In this document: piece by piece, positions 16,083 through 19,387 of the stretch | Layout: the number at the start of each line of letters is the position of its first letter | Position numbering within the stretch: the stretch's first letter is position 1 | Assembly: GCF_002414005.1 (NCBI RefSeq) | Contig: NZ_DHYG01000017.1 | Location: forward strand, 1 to 19,387 | Reading direction: 5' to 3' | Length of the DNA stretch: 19,387 nt | From: Psychrobacter sp. UBA5136 | GTDB taxonomy: Bacteria > Pseudomonadota > Gammaproteobacteria > Pseudomonadales > Moraxellaceae | Notes under the pieces: model-generated | Told to the model about the DNA's origin: nothing | Seen by the model: the letters and a program-made list of their open reading frames with translations, nothing else | The model's database searches: none | Translations under genes and position numbers: made by a program

Positions 16083-16120
16083 AAAAAAACGCCTACCTCA
16101 TTAAATGAAATAGGCGCTTT
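16083..16120 (-). terminator. Rho-independent terminator after the cytochrome gene
   Basis: On the minus strand CGCCTA, six further pairs (two of them G-U), loop TTA and TAGGCG form one continuous hairpin (16090-16116). Seven U follow. It lies about 210 bp after the cytochrome stop and before the ABC exporter promoter, separating the two units. Confidence 0.85.
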
Positions 16121-16329
16121 ATCAATGCGTATCGTAAAATACTAAATACACTCACTATGAAAAAATCACACTGGCGATTTAACAATGCGATTATGCAATG
16201 ATAGTCGCAATGACATTCGCAGTACTATTCATCAAGTAAGATAGCCTAGCAGTAACAGTGATTTTACCAATAAAGTGACTGCAAACCAGTTGTGGTCTAA
16301 CGATTAACAAAAGTAACGATTAACAGAAA

Positions 16330-17031
16330 CTAGCTTGCTTCACCAACCATGTAATCGACTGCATTTTGCACTTCTTCATCAGGGATATCAGCGCCGCCTT
16401 TAGCAGGCATGGCGTTAAAGCCATTGATAGCGTGCGTGTACAAGGTATCTTTACCTTTGGCGATACGTGGACCCCAAGCACCAGCATCACCTAACATAGG
16501 CGAACCAAGTAGTCCTGATGCGTGACAAGTGTGACATACGGCATTATAAACGGCTTTACCATCACGAGGGCCATCACCCGCTGCTGGTCCAGCAGAGCGA
16601 GCAGTAACGTCACAAACCTCATCGTCTTCGAAGCATACTTTAGCAACCGGCTGAATACGAGCAATCAAGTTAGGATATAAAGCAATCAGCTTTTGTACTT
16701 GTGGCGTATCTTGCGGAATTGGCTCTTCTTCAGCGGCAGGTGCAGCAGCGGCGGTTTCTTCAGTGGCCGCATCGGCGTCAGTTGCTTCTGCATCGGCTGC
16801 TGTTGTCGTACCATCAGTTGCAGCACCGTCAGCAGGCGCCGCTGCATCGGTGGTATCTGCAGCAGCTTTGGGGTCTTCACCCAACTGTTCAGGTAAGTTT
16901 TCGACAACGTCTTGCCCTTCTGCGACATCAGATACGGTTACAGGCGTGTCTACAACACTTTCAGCTTGGCTCACAGCGATACTAGCGATTCCTAGAATGG
17001 CAGCTGCCGATAACATAACTACTTTTCTCAT
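16330..17031 (-). CDS. Periplasmic cytochrome c5 family protein
   Basis: The 233-residue precursor has a Sec signal peptide (residues 1 to about 23, MRKVVMLSAAAILGI...VSQA). A roughly 85-residue acidic linker rich in Ala, Asp, Glu, Thr and Pro follows (about 24-110), then one class I c-type domain. Heme attaches at CHTCH (Cys166, Cys169, His170), and the distal ligand is probably Met208 in NAMPAKGG. The ending DEEVQNAVDYMVG is typical of c5. An extra Cys pair (133 and 140) sits before the heme domain. It is inferred to be an electron carrier to a terminal oxidase or reductase. The disordered linker could act as a tether. The ATG at 17031 has a weak AAGAGA upstream; a far better ribosome site lies in the leader (17090-17097). 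Confidence 0.92.
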   Translation of the reverse strand: MRKVVMLSAAAILGIASIAVSQAESVVDTPVTVSDVAEGQDVVENLPEQLGEDPKAAADTTDAAAPADGAATDGTTTAADAEATDADAATEETAAAAPAAEEEPIPQDTPQVQKLIALYPNLIARIQPVAKVCFEDDEVCDVTARSAGPAAGDGPRDGKAVYNAVCHTCHASGLLGSPMLGDAGAWGPRIAKGKDTLYTHAINGFNAMPAKGGADIPDEEVQNAVDYMVGEAS

Positions 17032-17047
17032 TCGTCACGTTCTCTTA

Positions 17048-17080
17048 TTACGTATACAAGGGCCGACACGACTTGGACAT
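17048..17080 (-). CDS. Putative 10-residue leader peptide upstream of cytochrome c5
   Basis: The ATG at 17080 begins MSKSCRPLYT and ends in TAA at 17048-17050, 16 bases before the cytochrome ATG. It follows AAAGGAGG (17090-17097), a full match to the anti-Shine-Dalgarno, at 9-base spacing. The cytochrome frame itself has a TGA two codons before its ATG, so this site cannot start a longer cytochrome. Whether the peptide is made is inference. Confidence 0.4.
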   Translation of the reverse strand: MSKSCRPLYT

Positions 17081-17081
17081 T

Positions 17082-17110
17082 CTGTTTGTCCTCCTTTGAC
17101 AACCAAACAG
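17082..17110 (-). promoter_or_regulatory. Leader hairpin with a Shine-Dalgarno in its loop
   Basis: On the minus strand CTGTTTG (17104-17110) pairs perfectly with CAAACAG (17082-17088). The 15-base loop contains AAAGGAGG, and the leader-ORF ATG comes one base after the stem. A shorter alternative, TTGTC with GACAA, also frames the ribosome site. A second hairpin CCCG-TATG-CGGG lies upstream (17132-17143). The layout suggests translational control of the leader and so perhaps of the cytochrome. Confidence 0.45.
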
Positions 17111-17160
17111 TTATCAATAGCAAACAGCCATCCCGCATACGGGCGCGCTTGTAATCGGTG

Positions 17161-17199
17161 ATTATAAATATGAATTTTCCCTGACATTATAAGGGAAAA
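17161..17199 (-). promoter_or_regulatory. Cytochrome promoter region with inverted repeat around a -10 box
   Basis: Two perfect TATAAT boxes occur on the minus strand (17186-17191 and 17161-17166), without a good -35 box for either. The first is bracketed by TTTTCCCT (17192-17199) and AGGGAAAA (17175-17182), a perfect 8-bp inverted repeat. A regulator binding it would cover the -10 element. Confidence 0.4.
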
Positions 17200-17338
17200 G
17201 ACAGGTAGATTGCCATGCCTGTTTACCGACTATGATGTTTTTTCTTAAAAAACCTCAATAGCCGCCTTCATTCATTGGCTTTATGACTTTTATTTGTTAG
17301 ACTAAGCGGTCTTAATTTTTAGACGCCTCGTCATTCTG

Positions 17339-17368
17339 TTTTCAGCTAATTACATTTACTTATATACA
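17339..17368 (+). promoter_or_regulatory. Possible promoter of tRNA-Arg
   Basis: TTTTCA (17339-17344) is followed after 16 or 18 bp by TATATA or TATACA (17361-17368), about 35 bp before the tRNA. The matches are moderate. The rest of the 371-bp gap 17032-17402 holds the cytochrome leader and no further gene. Confidence 0.3.
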
Positions 17369-17402
17369 GTGTTAGTTAGTTGGGTTTTAGTTGACAAACT
17401 AT

Positions 17403-17479
17403 GCGCTCGTAGCTCAGTTGGATAGAGTATCGGTTTCCGAAGCCGAGGGTCGTGGGTTCGATTCCCGCCGAGCGCACCA
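17403..17479 (+). tRNA. tRNA-Arg (anticodon CCG)
   Basis: The 77-base gene folds as a full cloverleaf. The 7-bp acceptor stem GCGCTCG/CGAGCGC is perfect. The D arm is GCTC...GAGT, the anticodon stem TCGGT/GCCGA, the loop TTCCGAA giving anticodon CCG at positions 34-36, and the T arm GTGGG-TTCGATT-CCCGC. CCA is encoded. It reads the Arg codon CGG. Confidence 0.96.
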
Positions 17480-17532
17480 ATCATGGTATTGCACCCTTCC
17501 TAGCATTACCTTATCTCGCTAAAAGCCTTTAA

Positions 17533-17586
17533 TAACAATGCTCGGCTTGCTTAGCTGCTGCCTATTGTTAGGCACCAGCATTGTTA
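17533..17586. other. Nested hairpin downstream of tRNA-Arg
   Basis: TAACAATGCT (17533-17542) and AGCATTGTTA (17577-17586) form a perfect 10-bp stem. Inside it TGCCTA and TAGGCA (17559-17574) form a second stem around TTGT. No strong U-tract follows on either strand. It may end the convergent transcripts of the tRNA and the 17690-18055 gene weakly, or be a small palindromic repeat. Confidence 0.4.
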
Positions 17587-17689
17587 AAATGTTGTGTATA
17601 TGGTTGTTAAATTTATACCATAAATTTCCTCACTACATCTTCCCTACTGCACGCCTAAACGTCATTTTCTCCGTCCAGCTTTATAAAAA

Positions 17690-18055
17690 CTATCCTACAT
17701 CTTGTAGATGAGCAGTTAGCTGAGCGCGGCTGGGTACACGGTGATAATTAATCACAGGAACGTCGCCCAAACGGCGCTGACCGACGGCAAGCTTTTTATC
17801 AATCGTAATCATCGCAATTTTTTTATGTTGTTTGCTGATCAGCAAATGATTGGCTTTGCGGTTGACGCGGTGGTCAGGAAAATGCTGTTTAACCAACTCT
17901 GAGGTTTTTTGCAGCGCATCATTAAGCGGTGTTTTTGCACTTTGCGACTTGAGACGGTTGTTATCAGTAGCTTTGGGCGCGCGCATTTTTGCCAATAACC
18001 ATAGCCCAATGACGACTGCTATCAATATGACAAGCCACCAAATTCCATCTATCAT
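17690..18055 (-). CDS. Membrane-anchored protein of unknown function
   Basis: The 121-residue product has an N-terminal membrane span (IWWLVILIAVVIGLWLLA, about 5-22), a polar Lys/Asn/Thr-rich linker, and a small basic C-terminal domain. That domain contains LLISKQHKKIAMITIDKKL and LGDVPVINYHRVPSRAQL. The strand-turn-strand look of this part faintly recalls DUF2726-type domains, but the match is too weak to name. It is divergent from cobB, with 35 bp between the two starts, so they probably share a control region. The ATG at 18055 has no strong ribosome site. Codon use resembles that of the neighbours, which supports a real gene. Confidence 0.65.
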   Translation of the reverse strand: MIDGIWWLVILIAVVIGLWLLAKMRAPKATDNNRLKSQSAKTPLNDALQKTSELVKQHFPDHRVNRKANHLLISKQHKKIAMITIDKKLAVGQRRLGDVPVINYHRVPSRAQLTAHLQDVG

Positions 18056-18090
18056 AGAAGTCTATATCCATTCTTAAAAAGGGTTAGGTC

Positions 18091-18903
18091 ATGTTAGCAG
18101 AATTATCACCAGCGTTAATAGCAGAAGTCGAACGCGCCGCCAAATTACTGGCCTCAAAACAGCGCATTTGTGTTTTAACGGGCGCTGGGATTTCAGCAGA
18201 GAGTGGCATTCCCACGTTTCGAGACAAGCAAACCGGCTTATGGGAAAACTATGCTGCTGAAGACTTGGCAACGCCTGAGGCTTTTGCTCGCGACCCAAAA
18301 CTGGTGTGGTCGTGGTATCAATGGCGCAGGCAATTGGTCGCCGATAAAAAACCAAATCCCGCCCATGATGCTTTAGCGCAGTGGCAACAACATGCAGCGA
18401 AGAGTGGGCAGCGATTGACGCTTATCACCCAAAATGTCGACGACTTGCACGAACAAGCTGGCAGTCGCGTGACCCATTTACATGGCAATCTCTGGCAAAA
18501 TCGCTGTAGCCAATGCAACACGCCTTATGACAACGGCTCAGGAATGGAAGAAAATAGCAAAAGAGACGTGAGTTTTAATGAAGACTTGCTGACTTGTCAG
18601 CACTGCGGCGACTACATACGCCCTGATATCGTTTGGTTTGGCGAAGCCTTGCCCGTAGAAGCATGGCGGGCGGCAGAGGATGCAGCAGCCAATTGCGAGG
18701 CTTTTATCAGTATCGGCACCTCAAGTCTCGTCTACCCTGCGGCAGGACTGGCACAATTGGCCAAGCAAAATGGTGCCAAAATCATCGAGATAAATCCACA
18801 CCCAACGCCAAATACTATTGTTGATATTACCTTAGCAGAAAAAGCAGGGGTAGTAATGCCATTGTTAATTCAAAAAATACTAGGGCGTGTTGAACATTCA
18901 TAA
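18091..18903 (+). CDS. cobB: NAD-dependent protein deacylase, sirtuin class III type
   Basis: Sirtuins remove acyl groups from lysines using NAD. The 270-residue protein has the NAD-binding GAGISAESGIPTFRD (31-45), the TQNVDDLH motif (113-120) and catalytic His131 in HLHGNLW. Two zinc Cys pairs (139/142 and 169/172) follow, then RPDIVWFGEALP, GTSSLVYPAA and INPHPTP. Tyr76 and Arg79 in WYQWRR form the Y-x-x-R motif that marks class III enzymes (SIRT5, E. coli CobB), so activity on succinyl- or malonyl-lysine is expected. AGGG lies about 7 bases before the ATG. Codons 265-270 (GRVEHS) and the stop lie in the end of an IS5-type element, so the original C-terminus has been replaced. All catalytic parts are upstream of this and intact. 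Confidence 0.94.
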   Translation: MLAELSPALIAEVERAAKLLASKQRICVLTGAGISAESGIPTFRDKQTGLWENYAAEDLATPEAFARDPKLVWSWYQWRRQLVADKKPNPAHDALAQWQQHAAKSGQRLTLITQNVDDLHEQAGSRVTHLHGNLWQNRCSQCNTPYDNGSGMEENSKRDVSFNEDLLTCQHCGDYIRPDIVWFGEALPVEAWRAAEDAAANCEAFISIGTSSLVYPAAGLAQLAKQNGAKIIEINPHPTPNTIVDITLAEKAGVVMPLLIQKILGRVEHS

Positions 18904-19387
18904 TTTGAGCCAGATATAAGCACAAGCAAGAGCGACTGTATTTTCATAACTCTGCTTGAGCTTATCAAATCTGGTGGCAACCGCCCTATACTGTTTTAGT
19001 TTGGCGAAAGCATTTTCTACTAAGTGTCGTGCTTTATACAAGTCCCAGTCCATATGGTCGTTAGAAGACTTAGTGTTTCGTTTTCGAGGGATGTTATCCC
19101 GTGTCCCGGCTTGTTCAATATGCGCTCGTAGTGCATCAGAATCATAGCCTTAATCTGCACATAAAACCTCTGTATTGCTCAAATTAACTTTGTCTACTAA
19201 GTCAGGTGCGACTTTAACATCGTGGGTAGTGCCATCTGACAGAATAAAGGTAATCGGATTGCCATGAGCATCGACCGCTAGATGAATTTTAGTGGCACGT
19301 CCTGCCACACTTTTACTAATGGATTGTAGGTTCTCATTGCCACCACTGCTGTGCTGATGCGCCTTGATATGAGTACCATCAATGAAG
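18883..19387 (-). mobile_element. IS5-family element (IS427/IS1031-like), one end, cut by the window edge
   Basis: The proposed terminal repeat GGGCGTGTTGAACATTCA (18883-18900) carries the transposase stop on one strand and the last codons of cobB on the other. The transposase reads in from the window edge. The group call rests on the transposase motifs and the GGG..TGTTGAA type end. CTA or TA just before 18883 would fit the short target duplications of this group, but the other end is outside the window. Confidence 0.75.
18898..19387 (-). pseudogene. IS5-family DDE transposase, 3' part with in-frame TAA
   Basis: Reading from the window edge, the frame starts FIDGTHIKAHQHSSGG, with the first catalytic Asp in DGT. 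It continues through KIHLAVDAHGNP and reaches VLCAD. There it meets TAA (19150-19152), where the family normally has a residue before GYDSDAL. The frame then continues intact through RKRNTK and HLVENAFAKLKQYRAVATRFDKL (third catalytic residue Glu) to TGA at 18898-18900. No other frameshift is seen. A single base change from Lys (AAA) would explain the stop. Without read-through the product loses the catalytic Glu, so this copy is probably inactive. The N-terminal part lies outside the window. Confidence 0.85.

Larger units (their letters stand above)
15916..16329. other. 414-bp spacer between exporter and cytochrome genes
   Basis: It holds the exporter promoter, the terminator at 16083-16120, and a 12-bp direct repeat TAACGATTAACA at 16298-16309 and 16314-16325, just after the cytochrome stop. 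The region 16121-16297 shows no gene or clear signal. Confidence 0.5.

Noticed and set aside
16686..17161. Several overlapping open frames on both strands within the cytochrome linker
   Set aside because: They are shadows of the low-complexity Ala/Asp/Thr codons; only the c5 frame has a signal peptide and heme motif.
17391..17396. TTGACA as a -35 box for tRNA-Arg
   Set aside because: It is only 6 bp before the tRNA, so a matching -10 box would fall inside the mature tRNA.
18956..19147. A 63-codon plus-strand frame at the right edge
   Set aside because: It is antisense to the transposase frame, which carries the DDE family motifs.
1..19387. CRISPR array, prophage, toxin-antitoxin or defence system
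   Set aside because: No regularly spaced repeats, phage genes, integrase or paired small toxin/antitoxin frames were seen; apart from the IS end and the small repeats the window is core metabolism.

Overview
The window is an ordinary housekeeping stretch of a gammaproteobacterial chromosome with about 43% GC, most likely Psychrobacter or a close relative in the Moraxellaceae. The reasons are the order trpF-trpB-trpA-accD-folC-(SPOR protein) on one strand, the acidic and Asn/Asp-rich protein style, a type II QueF, a YadG/YadH-type ABC exporter, a cytochrome c5 and an IS5-type element. The genus call is inference from gene order and composition, not from a database match.

Region 1 (1-7330, all minus strand): trpF, trpB, trpA, accD, folC and a LysM/SPOR cell-envelope protein run leftwards. 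The gaps are wide (about 100-280 bp) and hold a terminator, promoters, a tandem repeat and several palindromes, so the cluster looks like several transcription units rather than one tight operon. trpF/B/A carry out three late steps of tryptophan synthesis. AccD is the carboxyltransferase beta subunit for malonyl-CoA. FolC makes folylpolyglutamate. In related bacteria cvpA and purF usually follow this cluster and would lie left of the window.

Region 2 (7331-12890): a class I photolyase gene (plus) is divergent from trpF. It is followed by two minus-strand single-span membrane proteins with similar N-termini; the larger is a DUF4230-type protein. A 676-bp stretch then holds a possible decayed small secreted-protein gene with its own terminator. 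proS (plus) follows and ends at a strong bidirectional terminator shared with queF.

Region 3 (12888-17050, minus): queF, an 84-bp long-inverted-repeat element, an ABC-2 exporter pair (permease and ATPase), a terminator, and a periplasmic cytochrome c5. The cytochrome leader contains a perfect Shine-Dalgarno sequence in a hairpin loop and a 10-codon leader ORF.

Region 4 (17400-19387): tRNA-Arg(CCG), a structured spacer, a small membrane-anchored protein of unknown function (minus), and a class III-type sirtuin (cobB, plus). The last six sirtuin codons and its stop are supplied by the end of an IS5-family element. The transposase of that element, reading towards cobB, is cut by the window edge and has an in-frame TAA next to a catalytic Asp.

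No defence system, CRISPR array, prophage or biosynthetic cluster was seen. The most unusual items are the cytochrome leader, the IS-rewritten cobB tail, the 84-bp inverted repeat, and the interrupted small gene upstream of proS.
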